The translations under genes were made by a program, and so were the position numbers. Source: Adiantum capillus-veneris (lineage: Eukaryota; Streptophyta; Polypodiopsida; Polypodiales; Pteridaceae). From it: DNA of 64,000 bases. Below, piece after piece: positions 12,501 through 22,318 of this stretch (positions are counted from its first letter, which is position 1; the number at the start of each line of letters is the position of its first letter). Under the pieces are notes generated by a model. That model ran no database searches. It was not told where the DNA came from and worked only from the letters and a program-made list of their open reading frames with translations. The DNA is taken from assembly GCA_014529385.2 (NCBI GenBank), contig CM043946.1, forward strand, positions 15,393,077 through 15,457,076, written 5' to 3'.

Positions 12501-12598
12501 TCACAAAAGCTCTTGGAAAGGAGAAGTTTTGCTACTTTCGTGAAGCATTGGGAATCCATCATATGCAAGCTCACTCTGAGCTTGAGGGGGAGTGTTAA
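9518..12598 (+). CDS. Copia integrase-reverse transcriptase-RNase H polyprotein fragment
   Basis: The open frame has no frameshifts, about 1,026 aa from an ATG that lies in the 5' LTR. From the N-terminus: a pre-integrase HHCC zinc module (WHKRIGHVN then CEACQFGKQSR), the rve core (HSDIWGP, RTDGGGEY and QNGVAERKNR supply D, D, E), a variable acidic linker, then copia RT (MDVDNAFLNGDL; active site YVDDLILTG), then RNase H (SSIEAEYHG, YCDNISSI, HARTKHIEVHYHF). It resembles the TNT 1-94 type of polyprotein. Gag and protease are missing. The LTR-derived N-terminus (Cys/Val-rich from a GT repeat) is an accident of the deletion. The stop codon is formed by the TGTTAA start of the 3' LTR. Whether it is expressed is unknown. 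Confidence 0.93.
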   Translation: MCVGVASVGQMTDQGLQVRFNRYGCFIEEFHNDRPGKILARGRKKGRLFSLEAGDPCLHSGMYANKSATQDDWAELWHKRIGHVNFRRLKHMQSNQIVRGLPKFGRLNFDHVCEACQFGKQSRLPFPKRGRISQSPLEIVHSDIWGPCDHATPNGCRYFITFTDDYSRMTWVYFLKAKSEAFEVFLEFKVMVEKENGCQIKCLRTDGGGEYMSHNFDDYLREQGIRRQITCRYTPQQNGVAERKNRVIAEIARAMMNEMNIPLTYWAEAVHTAVYIMNRTPTTAIHEISPYERLYGIKPTVSYMKVFGCVCYVHVPNEARKKMEPKAVKCIFLGYPVEKKGYKCYDPTTRQVYVSRDVRFCEHEPWYKPKPVMIEDEYEEQENVHHVVDKPGPSTRTISGPHMAEESTGSVNPWSGRLRDKKQDEKGKKKMVEESSGDESLNEDHDLPHLRTPDSNHIEKYVPPYARVEEKSAPQLRRSERVRYPVDRLTYNGYMRTHYAYMVSRVQHKEPTCFQEAIGKSEWELAMDDEMDALVKNDTWDLVRLPSGKKAIGSKWVYKVKCKSDGSVERYKARLVAKGYAQTKGLDYDETFSPVAKMTTVRLVIAMASMFGWKLRQMDVDNAFLNGDLEEEVYMIQPEGYQHLEFPYYVCKLKKALYGLKQASRAWCEKITRILKKIGFKQSTADHSLFLKHVDGEIVVIVIYVDDLILTGSHAEQILHVKKSLLREFNMKDLGELRYFLGIEIVNTLSGIWMIQRQYALDMLEKYGMIACKPVDTPLDQNVKLFDDGHYIEDVTMYRKMVGSLIYLTITRPDLSYAVGVVSQFMQNPCKSHLDAVRRIMRYVKATVSYGMFYEKNGKLCLYGYKDADWARDFMDRKSTSGYAFSIGNGMISWSSKKQSTVALSSIEAEYHGAALAAWEESWLRVLMVDFGFDYLDSVIIYCDNISSIMLAKNPVYHARTKHIEVHYHFIREKVLANEIDLVYVKTNDQVADIFTKALGKEKFCYFREALGIHHMQAHSELEGEC
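12580..12592 (+). promoter_or_regulatory. Polypurine tract of the nested copia
   Basis: TTGAGGGGGAG lies immediately before the TG of the 3' LTR. Confidence 0.75.
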
Positions 12599-12825
12599 AG
12601 AATATGATGTTAAAGAATATGTCCATTGTGCTATGGGCGGCTGGACACTGACTATACTATGTTGTAAATATACTTTGGATAATAGTTCAAAAGAGAAGAA
12701 GAGAAGAGCAGCTCGTTGAATGGTTGCTGCAGAGTAACGATTGTGTGTGTGTGTGTGTCTCGATGTGTGTTGGTGTGTGTGTGTAGTCTTCTTTCCTACC
12801 TTCTCCATCACCTGCGCACTCTACA
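12593..12825 (+). repeat. 3' LTR of the nested copia
   Basis: This 233-bp repeat runs from TGTTAAAG to CTCTACA and is followed by the target duplication TAATC. It is the complete LTR of the pair. Confidence 0.88.
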
Positions 12826-12830
12826 TAATC

Positions 12831-14837
12831 TACTCCCACAATGATGAAGACCTTCCCGGTAGATGTGCGAGGTAAGGGGCCTATTGCATCCACACCCCAC
12901 TTCTCAAAAGGACCATACGAAATTATTGGAACTCGAGGTTCGTAAGTGAGTCGTCTATTTCTAGCAATCTGACAACCTTTGCATGACTTACACCAATGCT
13001 GGACATCACGGTGTAGACTTGGCCAAACAAACCCTGCTTGCAAAATCTTCCTGTTTGTAATATCATGAGAAAAATGACCCCCACAGACATCATCATGGCA
13101 TGAAAAGAGGATTCTCTCTATTTCTTGAACAGAGGGCACCCTTCTTAGCACCAAATCTTTCCCTTTATGATACAGATCATCTCCTATGAGTTGGTAAGGA
13201 GTTGCCTTTTTTACCAACCTATTCCTTTGCACTTTATCCAAGTGTTTAGGGCACTCACCAATTTGGAGGAAAAAAATGATGTCCTTCAATTCCTCTTGGC
13301 CTTGGTACTTTGGTTCGTAGAGCTTCACACCTCCCACCATGATCTGAAGTTTCTCATTGGCGAGATAATCTGCTTCCTTGTTGAGGGTTCTCACAACATG
13401 CTGTACCTATGTAGCTTCAAAGTTCTTTATCAAAGCCTTCACCTGTCTAAGCCACTCCACTAGAGTAGGGTTCTTGCACTTCCATATCCCTTGGATTTGC
13501 CTAATAACTAGTAAGGAATCACCTCTTATTATAAGTCTTTCGATGCCATGTTTTCTGCATTCTTCAAGCCCCAACTTTAAGGTGACATACTCAGCCTCAT
13601 TATTAGAATGAACATTTTCCAAGGTGATACCTTTCTTAACAAGAACTTCCCTTTGTGGACTTAGAATAAGAACCCCCCCTGCTGCCTGATCGTGTTGTCG
13701 TTGGTAAGCTCCATCAAAGCACAAAATGTGTGCATTGTCCATCTCCTCCTCATTATTTTGTGGTGTAGCTTTGTCTCCTGCCTTTGGTGACTCTTTCCTT
13801 TCTCTCACTTTGTATGTGAGAATGTCTGCAAGACCTGCCCTTGTGCTATCTTCCACAAGAAAAGTGTATTCGAACTCTTGAAGTTCTAGAACCCATTTGG
13901 CTATCCTAGATGAGAGGCTCATGTGTTGCACAACATATGGTAAATTGTTTTCCATGGTGAGAATGACAAATGGTGCAGGTAAGAGATATGATCGGAACTT
14001 TCTTACCGCAAACATAATTGTGAATACCACCTTCTCCATATCGGTGCAGCCCTTCTCTGCAGCGGTCATGACTTTGCTTGCAAAGTATACTGGCCTCATG
14101 TAGCATGTTTTTGGGTCTTTTTGCATGAGAACTACACCGATGGCCTCCATTCCTACACTTGGCGTGATGTAATATGTATCCTTTGGATTTGGTGGCATTA
14201 ATGTTGGAAGAGAGTTGAGAATACCCTTTACTTCAGTAAAGCATAATTCGTGTTCCTCTCTCCATTCAAATGTGGGTTTGTTTGCTAGCTTGTGCAAAGG
14301 TGCAATAGCTTCCGCTAGAAGGTGAATGAAACGAGACATGTACCTTACTTTGTGGTTGAAAGTCATGAGCTCCTTGGTTGTCGTTGGTGGTTGTAGTGAC
14401 AAGAGAGCATTTACTTTTGATGGATCCACTTGAATTCCTTGCAAAGAAACCACATGACCTAGCAATACCACTTGTGACTCTGCAATGTGACACTTCTCAG
14501 GATTAAGCTGTCCCCCAAATTGATGAAGCCTCCTAAGCCCCTCCTCAACTTTTTGGCAATGAAGTCTTTGGCTACTATAGATACAGAAGTCATCCATAAA
14601 AACCCTAATTGACTTTCCAAAGAAGGGCTGAAAGACAAGAGTTGTAAACCTTATAAAGGTACTAGGAGCATTTGTGAGCCCAAATGGCATCACTCTATAG
14701 GCAAAGCAACCCCAAGGTGTGATGAAAGTGGTTTTTAACTGATCTTCTTCTGCTATTCTGATTTGAAAATACCCTGAATACCCATCACACACTGTGTAAC
14801 ATTCATAGCCGGCTACTTCGTTTAAGATTTCATCTTG
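12831..14837 (-). pseudogene. Outer gypsy pol, middle part: RT, RNase H, second RNase H, integrase start
   Basis: Reading down from 14837: the RT palm (CDGYSGYFQI, MPFGLTNAPSTF, VFMDDFCIYS where most relatives have YxDD), then the thumb, then the RT-linked RNase H around YFASKVMTAAEKGCTDMEK, then an archaeal-type RNase H (ILCFDGAYQ, NNEAEYVTLKLGLEE, GDSLLVIRQI). Next come LNKEADYLAN and the integrase HHCC module (HDDVCGGHF, CKSCKGCQ) and the start of the rve core (WGVDAIGPLP with the first Asp). A single in-frame TAG at 13407-13409 separates the second RNase H from integrase. The two RNase H domains define the Tat/Ogre lineage. The remainder of integrase is at 8390-9344. Confidence 0.9.
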
Positions 14838-14842
14838 GAAAG
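14838..14842. repeat. Target-site duplication GAAAG, left copy
   Basis: The five bases before the inner gypsy 5' LTR are repeated exactly at 33878-33882. Confidence 0.9.
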
Positions 14843-15128
14843 TGTTGAGCCAGCAGAGGATCACACCCGCATTTTTGCTCACACCCATCATTTTGTAACC
14901 ATTGATTGTAATAAATGTCTTTCCGACATTAATTTTGATTTGAGCCATTCACTAAGTAACGGGACTCAATTGAGTTTCCAGTCTGTAATCCCGACGTAAT
15001 TTCACCTGCTGATGTACATAATTAGAGATGTTCTCACCTCCAAGGCTGAGGTATATAAGCCAAAGTTTTGTAACCTAAGGGAGATTCAATTATTAATCAA
15101 AGAGAGTTTTGGAGCGCCGTGACTGTGT

Positions 15129-15191
<63 letters not shown>

Positions 15192-15815
15192 TTATCTCCT
15201 TGCTACGCGAGCTACGGGGCCGCCATTGGAGAAGCGACACCGCCATTGTGTTAGCAACGGTGAGAGCTACGCACAGATACCAAGAGTGCGCACTATCGGC
15301 TTCTACGTGTGGTAAGCTCCTACGAGCTTCGGTGTGAGTTTTCTTCTAACTCGTGTGTCGGAATAGAGCGTGCAGCATATCTATAGAACCACAACGAGTA
15401 GAGCTACGCATTAGTACCATCGGGGTCAAGTTTCGGTCACCTGTATTTTTCGGCCTGTCTTCATACGCATTTACCGCACGGAGTGGTTATAGGTTGATTT
15501 TGCAGTTCAAGTCTTTAGGGTGTTGTTCTTACCTAGTGCATAGACTTCCCCTTGAGTTTGAGATCGATTCGATGATTCTAGATCCTGTTTCGTATACCAT
15601 TCGTTCGTAGTACGGATTTCAGTCACTTGCGTATTTTAGAACTTAGATTTGATTTCCTTAGTAGTGATTGTCATTAGAAGGTCGAGTAGGTGATTTGACA
15701 CCCACCTAGTTGTTTCCATGCGCCTGCGGGTCAAGCTTCGTCCTCGTCTGACAAATTCTGTTGTTGGTTGAGTTCTCGCTATTTAGCTTCCGCTAGCGGC
15801 GTAACCGCCTTAACA
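14843..15815 (+). repeat. 5' LTR of the inner gypsy
   Basis: This 973-bp repeat runs from TGTTGAGCCAGC to CGCCTTAACA. It contains a (GA)n tract at about 15129-15189 that accounts for most of the length difference from the 3' LTR. The 85-aa frame at 15353-15610 is repeated in the other LTR and has no known domain. Confidence 0.95.
15052..15058 (+). promoter_or_regulatory. LTR TATA box
   Basis: TATATAA lies about 210 bp into the 5' LTR, suited to drive the genomic transcript. The matching site in the 3' LTR (about 33150-33156) reads TCTATAA. Confidence 0.6.
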
Positions 15816-15817
15816 TT

Positions 15818-15835
15818 TGGCGCCGCTGCCGGGGA
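15818..15835 (+). promoter_or_regulatory. Primer-binding site, Asp-tRNA type
   Basis: TGGCGCCGCTGCCGGGGA starts two bases after the LTR end. The TGGCGCC...GGGGA pattern is that of plant gypsy elements primed by tRNA-Asp. Confidence 0.85.
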
Positions 15836-17244
15836 CGAGAGCCCTAAGTAGGTGACCTTAGACTAATCCTACGAGGTGAGTCGTATAAACTACTTTGTAT
15901 ACTTTAGTTAGAAAAGATCTAGGAGTGGTGGACTCCGAAGGGCTCGAGAGATACTAGGAAGTGGGGTATTCCTGGGTCTTCCGTGTTGACAGTATTTTTA
16001 GTTTAGCTTAGGTTAGATTGTTTTTGATGGTGTTTAAGTGGTTGTTGACATAAAAAGCATTTGCTACTCCTTGTGTGGTAGTAAATCTCTTTATATTTTC
16101 AATTGCAAAAAATCCATTTTATGATTAGAAATAGCTTAGGTAGGGCCTGATTTGATCCTGATCTAGAGCTATCAATTGGTGTTCTATTTGCTTGATGTGT
16201 TTGATTGCATGTTAGATCACTGAAAAAGTCTCTTTGGTAGTGAAATATGCAATAAACAAAGTTCAGAAAAATTTTCTGTGTAACTGATTGTTGCTGAGCA
16301 CTTAAAAGAGCTATTGGAAGAGTTCTGTGCTGAAAAACTGGAAATCTGCAACTTTAGACATCATACGCGTATGATGTCTTAGGACCTAAACAGAGACTAA
16401 AATTGAAAATTTGACATTGCCAGAGTGTTTAGAAGGGGGGTTTTACCCTAAGATCAACTTAAAACAAGAGCATTAACACTCAAAGAAACCCAAAAAGACA
16501 AGTCGGAGTCCAAGAAACGCAAAGAAAAGGAAATTTTGGATTCAGATCTTGTTTTTACATTCAAACCTGACAAAAACACTTGAAACTCAATTATAAACAT
16601 TGGAGAAGGCTTAAAACCAAAAATAGTCAAAATCTGGGACAAAAGACATCATACGCGTATAATGTCTTTTGGCACATCCACTACTTATTTTTGAAATCTG
16701 ACCTGACAAGATTGTTACAAACACTGTTGAAAGCATAAATATCAAGTTTGGACCCAAATTGATGAAAAAGACATCATACGCGTATGATGTCTTTGACCTA
16801 ATTTTGGACATATTTTGATACTTTGCTAACACAGATCCATTGTAATAGCTGTCTAGAGGTTATATTTCAAGTTTCATCCCATTTGGATCACAATTGACCC
16901 AAAAAACAAGTCAAAAGCGGAAAATTGCCAAGAAAAGCCTGAACTAGCCATAACTTGCTCAAACAGAGTTCAAACTGAATTTTGTGAGTGATGAGAGCAT
17001 AAAGGGGCCACTGAGAGTGAGCATAACCAAAATAGTCAAAATCTGTGAAAAAAGACATCATACGTGTATAATGTCTTTTTCAGCATAACAGTAACAAAAG
17101 TCTCACCTGATGAAACAGAAGTTGTCCCACTGACAAGATTAAACAATTGACAAAGAATCAATCAGTTTGGATCAATTCTGACCACAAAAACTTGGGGAAA
17201 ACAAATTGCCGAGACGGAAAAGCTACAGTCCTTTAGGGGAATTG
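15836..17244 (+). other. 5' leader of the inner gypsy
   Basis: This non-coding stretch of 1.4 kb lies between the primer site and the first gag ATG. It holds four copies of the 24-bp palindrome. A shared phrase (AAAATAGTCAAAATCTG) precedes palindromes 2 and 4, showing that the spacers are themselves degenerate repeats. Confidence 0.8.
16356..17076. repeat. Palindrome array A (four copies) in the leader
   Basis: Copies of the 24-bp palindrome made of AGACATCATACG and its reverse complement occur at 16356-16379, 16644-16667, 16769-16792 and 17053-17076. Copies 1 and 3 are perfect. Copy 2 has one substitution and copy 4 has two, all transitions. Start-to-start distances are 288, 125 and 284 bp. 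The centre is ACGCGT. In RNA each copy could form a stem with a self-complementary loop; in DNA each is a two-fold symmetric site. Confidence 0.97.
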
Positions 17245-19086
17245 ATGAATTTGAGATCGGGCAGGAATCTCCGGAATAATCAACCAAAACAAGGGGAACC
17301 AACAAGTGTCATATCAACCGAGGGAAGTGTAAACCAAAGTTGGGTGCAACCATTAGAGCCGATCTTTGAAGGAAGTGTTTCTGATACTTCTTCGGAGAGA
17401 TCTTACGAGATTTTCGCCGAAAACTTGGAACACTTGAACCTGAACAACAGAGAAAATATGGCAGCAGGATCATCAAACCCTTCCGCCACCATGAAGCTAT
17501 TGTTCATAAAATACCAGTACGACAATGAGCAAGGTGCCAAGATCTACAAAGATGGAATGGACAGCTATTGTGTAAAGATAGAAGATAGACCTAGTGAGTT
17601 CAAGGACTTAGTGCCTGTGAGCTATAGCGGAGATAGATATCTAGATGACGAGGGTACCATGTACTTGGTAGTCCTAAATCCTAACATTGTGGACAAGTGG
17701 GGATTGATGGGCACCAAAGCCAAAATAGATGAAGAACTCGAGGAGAAAGCACCAATAATGAACTTCCCTAATGCGAGGTTAAGAAGAGAGAATGAAACTA
17801 CAAGGATCAACACTGATAACATCTATGTGGGGCTGTACAAATATAATAATGGGGAGCAGGATCTCTATTATAGATGTGAAGAACCCTACACCGGAGAGTT
17901 GACAGACCAAAAAAGACTCTATGTCTTTACCTACACAGAGGGATCGGAAGTGAAAATTGCCGCTTACGATAAGTATGGCAGGCAATACTCAACAATGGGC
18001 AAGAAAGAATTAGAAGGATATACATACTTTGGGGGACCACTACATCAGTATTATGTTACTTCTAGCTCACATAGACCAGCACCAACAAATGGACTGCGAA
18101 ACTCAATGACAACAGGAGGACAAAGAACTCAGGTTGCTGACTCTTTCAGTCAACCTTGGGACTCGAAGCTCGGACCAATGGGATCATTACATTCCAGAGA
18201 GTCAATGGAGACGAATCGAGGTAGTGCTGTTCCAATCCCCACCTATACCACTCCAGGTCCAAGGTTTGAAGCGGAACCATCACATTTACCTCCCAGTAGT
18301 AGATTCAGGGCAGAGGAACCGACAAGGGTAACCCATGAAGTCCATGATGCTAGAGAAAGCTTTAGCCGGGACACAGGAGCAATGAGATTGGTAGCAGATC
18401 ATAGACGTATGAGACCATCTCAAGTAGCCAAGTGTATGCCAAAGAAGTATGGTGGTTCAGGAGATCCGTATGCACATGTGTCACTCTTTAAGCAAGTCTT
18501 AAGAGCTGAGCAGATAACAGATTTCCATACACAATACGAGGGATTTGGTCTTACTCTAGAAGGTACCGCATTGACATGGTTTCAACCAATGAACATTGGG
18601 GGATTCCATGACATTGACCATTTGCTAAGAGAGTTTGCTGAGGAATTCTCAAAACGAGGGATTAAGCACAATACGGTCTCACAAATATATGCTTTTAAAC
18701 AGAGAGAACACGAAAAAGTGAAGGAAGCGTCACTTCGCTTCAAACAATACATTGAGAGATGTCCAGTACGTGAACGACCACAAGATGACAGACTATCTGT
18801 TCTCTTTATTGAGGGACTGAGGAACGACACTCTCAAGAAGGACTTGCACTTGAAAGCTTGTACAAGTTTCGAGCAAGTAACGAGAGAGGCATTGTACTTA
18901 GTGGATAACTGTACGGTTTATGGAGAGGTGTCAGCGGATACAGATTTTGCATCCAGTAGCTCCTCCTCCGTAGCGAGCGAGACTACCACTAAAAAGAATG
19001 TTCAAACAACAACCATGCCAAATGTAGAGCAAATGATAGAAGATGCTCTAAAAAGGATGGCACCATACCAAAAACCATTGCCATAA
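17245..19086 (+). CDS. Inner gypsy gag, N-terminal and capsid part
   Basis: The frame is open upstream to 17206, but the first ATG is at 17245 (MNLRSGRNLR), giving about 613 aa. Roughly the first 270 residues match no family that I recognise. A retrotransposon-gag capsid domain follows at about residues 385-560 (MPKKYGGSGDPYAHVSLFKQ, GTALTWFQ, FSKRGI, LRFKQYIERC, FIEGLRND). The frame stops at a TAA (19084-19086), but the same frame stays open beyond it and continues with gag-like sequence. That stop is therefore either a mutation or a readthrough point. Gag forms the particle in which reverse transcription takes place. Confidence 0.88.
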   Translation: MNLRSGRNLRNNQPKQGEPTSVISTEGSVNQSWVQPLEPIFEGSVSDTSSERSYEIFAENLEHLNLNNRENMAAGSSNPSATMKLLFIKYQYDNEQGAKIYKDGMDSYCVKIEDRPSEFKDLVPVSYSGDRYLDDEGTMYLVVLNPNIVDKWGLMGTKAKIDEELEEKAPIMNFPNARLRRENETTRINTDNIYVGLYKYNNGEQDLYYRCEEPYTGELTDQKRLYVFTYTEGSEVKIAAYDKYGRQYSTMGKKELEGYTYFGGPLHQYYVTSSSHRPAPTNGLRNSMTTGGQRTQVADSFSQPWDSKLGPMGSLHSRESMETNRGSAVPIPTYTTPGPRFEAEPSHLPPSSRFRAEEPTRVTHEVHDARESFSRDTGAMRLVADHRRMRPSQVAKCMPKKYGGSGDPYAHVSLFKQVLRAEQITDFHTQYEGFGLTLEGTALTWFQPMNIGGFHDIDHLLREFAEEFSKRGIKHNTVSQIYAFKQREHEKVKEASLRFKQYIERCPVRERPQDDRLSVLFIEGLRNDTLKKDLHLKACTSFEQVTREALYLVDNCTVYGEVSADTDFASSSSSSVASETTTKKNVQTTTMPNVEQMIEDALKRMAPYQKPLP

Positions 19087-21174
19087 ACACTGAAATGGTG
19101 TGCTATTGAACAAAAATGGACAAATCATCCAACAGAGGAGTGCTATTACAACAAAGGGTATGTAAGGGAGCGCCAATATGCACCTCCTGCTCAATTAGCA
19201 CCACCTCAGATACATCCAGTACCTCGATACCCAACGGGAAATGTACCAGGACCTATGGGGATAGAAAGACCGCAACCGGTATTGGGACAACAACCACCTT
19301 TACCAGGAGCAAGACCAGTGGGCATTAGATATGCACCAACCTTAGAGAATCAGGAAGAACAAGCCTTAGTGCCTGTTCAAGCCTATTACGAAGAATCGGG
19401 TGCACACATGTCTCCGACAGTTTATTACCCACCAGAAGAACCAAAACAACCAGAACCATGGGGCATGATGGGGAATGTTGGAACACCAACAGTTACAAGT
19501 GCTTCTGATGAAGAGAGATACAATATGGATGCAAGAACCTTGATGTTCATAGCTCATGGAGGGTTAGCAGGACAGAGACCATCCTATCCACAAAGGACGA
19601 ATCAAATGGGACCAAGACCAGCATTAGGACCTTGTTACAAGTGTGGAGGTGACCATCTGATGAATGTTTGCCCACATACGGAAATCATTAGAATTAACGC
19701 TTATTGCACTGAGTGTGGGGTTACTCACTTCATTGAGGATTGTTCAAAGAATCCAAACAAAGTGCAAAAGACGACATTGAATATGCTAGAAACTATTCCT
19801 ACCAGCAGTGGGTCTGAAAATGAAACTCTGATACCAACGCAAGTTGTTACTAGAGCTCAAGCTAAGAAAACCACTAGAGAACCTGAGAATGGAAAGTTAG
19901 CGACTGAAGTGGTTAGTCAAGGACCGCGGAGTCAGAAAAACACATGGAAAGCTAGAAAAGCACGCATGAAGTTGAGAAAAGAACGTGAAGACGCTATTCT
20001 AGCTGAGGAACTAAAGCAAACTAAAGCTAGATTAGAAAAACTTGAGAGTCAAAACGGGAAACGAGAGATGAGCCCGGAAGGAACGAAACAAAAGAGTATC
20101 AAAGAAACAACGAGCTTAAGCTCAGGGGGATCAGTGCTAGTCGACAAAGTACACGAACCATTGGACGCACTGATGAGAGCTTACGAAGCTAGGTTAAAGA
20201 ACAACCAAACACAAGAACAGAGGTGGATGACATACCCAAACGCAGAATTGGAAAAGCAGAGACTTGAAATGTGCCAGAGAATGATCGAGACTGCACAAGC
20301 CTTATTAGAACCACCAAAAGAAACAATGAATTGTGGAAAGGAAAACCCAATTCAGCAAGAGACTATCGTTTCACGGGTAGCTGAAAAGACTCCCAGTGCA
20401 CAAAAGCCTGAAAATACACAAAAGGATGACCGCATAGTATTGAACACAACCGATCAGGAGATAGAGAGTTTTCATCCAGTCATACAGAGGATTTACGGAA
20501 AAGATGAGGATTACAATGAATTTTGGAAACAAGTGAGAGAGGCAAACTTTGCAAACGAGCTAAGTTGCCAAGCTAATCAGACAAATTGGGAAAAGGACAT
20601 CAGGAATCCTCCCATAGTGGAATTTGAGGCAGGATCTCAAGTGGACTTGGATCTGCAATCTTACTGGGGAGATGGGGGCTCTGTTAGAACAATGGAGAGC
20701 AAACCTCATTCACTGAAAACCTTACCTTCATACTTAGGAGAGTATGAAGCAAAATCCGAGATTAGAGCACTTCCCTCACGAAAAATCTCATCAGAAAAAG
20801 TCATGGACTCGCAAGGATTGATAGAGATTTTGTCAACACCAGTGACATGCACTATCACTCTAGCTGAGCTTTTGAGGCTAAGACCACATATGTGGACCAC
20901 TGTAGGAAAATGCTTGGAGAAATTCGGGATAAAAGATCCAACATCGAGATTGCAAGAGAGCATTGAGGAGCTGAGCAAGCCACAAAAGAACGCTAAGCCT
21001 GTACCCTTAAACAAGGTCGGAGAGTATTGCGAAGGTGAAGAGGGGAATACAACCTTACCAGTTGAATTCCAAGGAGTGAACACAATGGCAATACTAGACA
21101 GCGGAGCTGGGGTAGCCATTGCTACAAAAGAAATCTGGAAAAAATTGGGGGAAACCAGCAATAAGGAAGACTAG
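19087..21174 (+). CDS. Inner gypsy gag C-terminus, zinc knuckles and start of the first protease
   Basis: It continues the gag frame after one TAA. Visible features are WCAIEQKWTNHPTEEC, like the Cys/His segment in other gypsy gags, a Pro-rich region, then two Cys/His knuckles, CYKCGGDHLMNVC and CTECGVTHFIEDC (19630-19745), with spacing C-x2-C-x3-H-x4-C. A long charged linker with heptad-like Lys/Glu stretches follows. The retropepsin active site ILDSGAGVAIAT lies at about 21090-21126. The frame is lost near 21145, at a run of A followed by a run of G, and the protease carries on in another frame. Confidence 0.85.
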   Translation, partial: TLKWCAIEQKWTNHPTEECYYNKGYVRERQYAPPAQLAPPQIHPVPRYPTGNVPGPMGIERPQPVLGQQPPLPGARPVGIRYAPTLENQEEQALVPVQAYYEESGAHMSPTVYYPPEEPKQPEPWGMMGNVGTPTVTSASDEERYNMDARTLMFIAHGGLAGQRPSYPQRTNQMGPRPALGPCYKCGGDHLMNVCPHTEIIRINAYCTECGVTHFIEDCSKNPNKVQKTTLNMLETIPTSSGSENETLIPTQVVTRAQAKKTTREPENGKLATEVVSQGPRSQKNTWKARKARMKLRKEREDAILAEELKQTKARLEKLESQNGKREMSPEGTKQKSIKETTSLSSGGSVLVDKVHEPLDALMRAYEARLKNNQTQEQRWMTYPNAELEKQRLEMCQRMIETAQALLEPPKETMNCGKENPIQQETIVSRVAEKTPSAQKPENTQKDDRIVLNTTDQEIESFHPVIQRIYGKDEDYNEFWKQVREANFANELSCQANQTNWEKDIRNPPIVEFEAGSQVDLDLQSYWGDGGSVRTMESKPHSLKTLPSYLGEYEAKSEIRALPSRKISSEKVMDSQGLIEILSTPVTCTITLAELLRLRPHMWTTVGKCLEKFGIKDPTSRLQESIEELSKPQKNAKPVPLNKVGEYCEGEEGNTTLPVEFQGVNTMAILDSGAGVAIATKEIWKKLGETSNKED

Positions 21175-21805
21175 GTTGAAACTCCAATTAGCAGATGGAC
21201 ACATGGAGAAACCTATGGGGTTATTAGAGAAAGTTGTAGTGACTTCTTGCGGCATTGAATACGAACATACTTTTGCTATTGTCGATTTTGGCAAGGAGAA
21301 TAACTATGATATCATACTGGGAAGACCATTCATGAGACAGTTGAAAATGGTCCAAGATTGGGGCTACGATCACATATACTTGAGAAATATGGAAACCACT
21401 ACACGTGTGAACCTGAAAGACCATAGCTACAAAGATGTGAACCGAACACCGATAGAGGAGTTTGATTCAGCTACTTTGGCGGGATCCGAATTTCCAGCTT
21501 GGTTAGGTAAACCCAAGGAGTTATGGATGTGTGGAGCTTCGAAATGTGGAAGTCTGAAACGAGAAGAATGTGTTTTAGAAAGGGCTATCGAAGACGAAAC
21601 TTATGTAGGAGAACCCTTTCCAGAGGACACGTTTGAACCATTAGAATGGACACACATTCTAGCAACCCTAGATGTTTGTGCAATTCCGGATGGTCCCACA
21701 ACGAAATTTTGCGACAAGGACGGGTACGACGTGGTTCCGTATTTCATGTTGAGAACTGTGCTCAAAAAGAAACTGAAAAAACGATACACTGGAAAAAGAA
21801 GATGA
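21119..21805 (+). pseudogene. Inner gypsy first protease, C-terminal half, and linker
   Basis: This frame completes the first retropepsin. It has KLQLADGHMEKP, a flap-like segment, and IILGRPFMRQL, the hydrophobic-Leu-Gly motif near the end of the fold. The join from the previous frame needs a one-base change, most simply one G fewer in a G5 run at about 21146-21150. The following 150 residues are an acidic linker without a recognised domain. The frame ends in KKRYTGKRR near another A-rich run. Confidence 0.8.
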
Positions 21806-22318
21806 AGAAGAGGTGTTTCACGACATTCCCAATCATCCAGAGTGGGGAAATGAAGCAGACAACGAGTCAACGGACAATTCAAGCGGAAACGAAGAAACTA
21901 TAACGGATGTCCGATTTTATGATTTTCCGAACCAAACTAAACAACGCCAGAAACACTATAGAGCAAAGAAAAAAACAAAAGGGGTTAGAACCAATCCGAT
22001 GCCTAGAATAAGAGGAAAAAATCAATTCCTAATGCTAGTAAAGGCTGGAGATTGTGTTAAGGATAAGATTTCTGGAAGAATGAGAGGCAGTGATCAAAAG
22101 AGCTTACGAAAAGACAAAAGAGGCTCAAGAAATCAAGTTCAAATAATGGAACGAAAACTGAAACAGAAAAATCAGAAAAGAACAAGCGCAACAGAGAATA
22201 CACGGAGTCCAAGTTAGAACGTAGAAACAAGTACAGAGAGCTCAAGAAAACTCTGAAGGAAGTTTGGACGACAGAAATTGAGAGTGGAGAGGACGAAAAC
22301 GTCAAAATCAAGGAAAAC
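21806..22318 (+). pseudogene. Protease-RT linker of the inner gypsy, frameshifted
   Basis: A charged, low-complexity linker is readable in one frame from about 21780 to about 22170 (NHPEWGNEADNES and so on) and in another frame from about 22190 up to the RT segment (KLERRNKYRELKKTLKEVW). No enzyme domain is visible. The frame changes fall in A-rich runs. Confidence 0.6.

Larger units (their letters stand above)
9350..12825 (+). mobile_element. Internally deleted Ty1/copia retrotransposon inserted in the outer integrase
   Basis: It is flanked by the 5-bp duplication TAATC (9345-9349 and 12826-12830). The 3' LTR is 233 bp (12593-12825) with a polypurine tract before it. The 5' LTR is only about 184 bp, because its 3' end, the primer site, gag and protease are deleted. 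Integrase, RT and RNase H remain in one open frame. The two LTR parts differ at about three bases plus a GT-repeat length change, so it is fairly young. It cannot be autonomous without gag, protease and primer site. Confidence 0.92.

Noticed and set aside
14838-14948. N-terminal 35 residues of the long minus frame ending at 13407
   Set aside because: They are read from the inner gypsy 5' LTR in antisense; the true pol segment begins at the GAAAG junction.
15353-15610. 85-aa frame with two copies (also 33415-33672)
   Set aside because: Both copies lie in the inner gypsy LTRs, so the duplication is the LTR itself. No domain.
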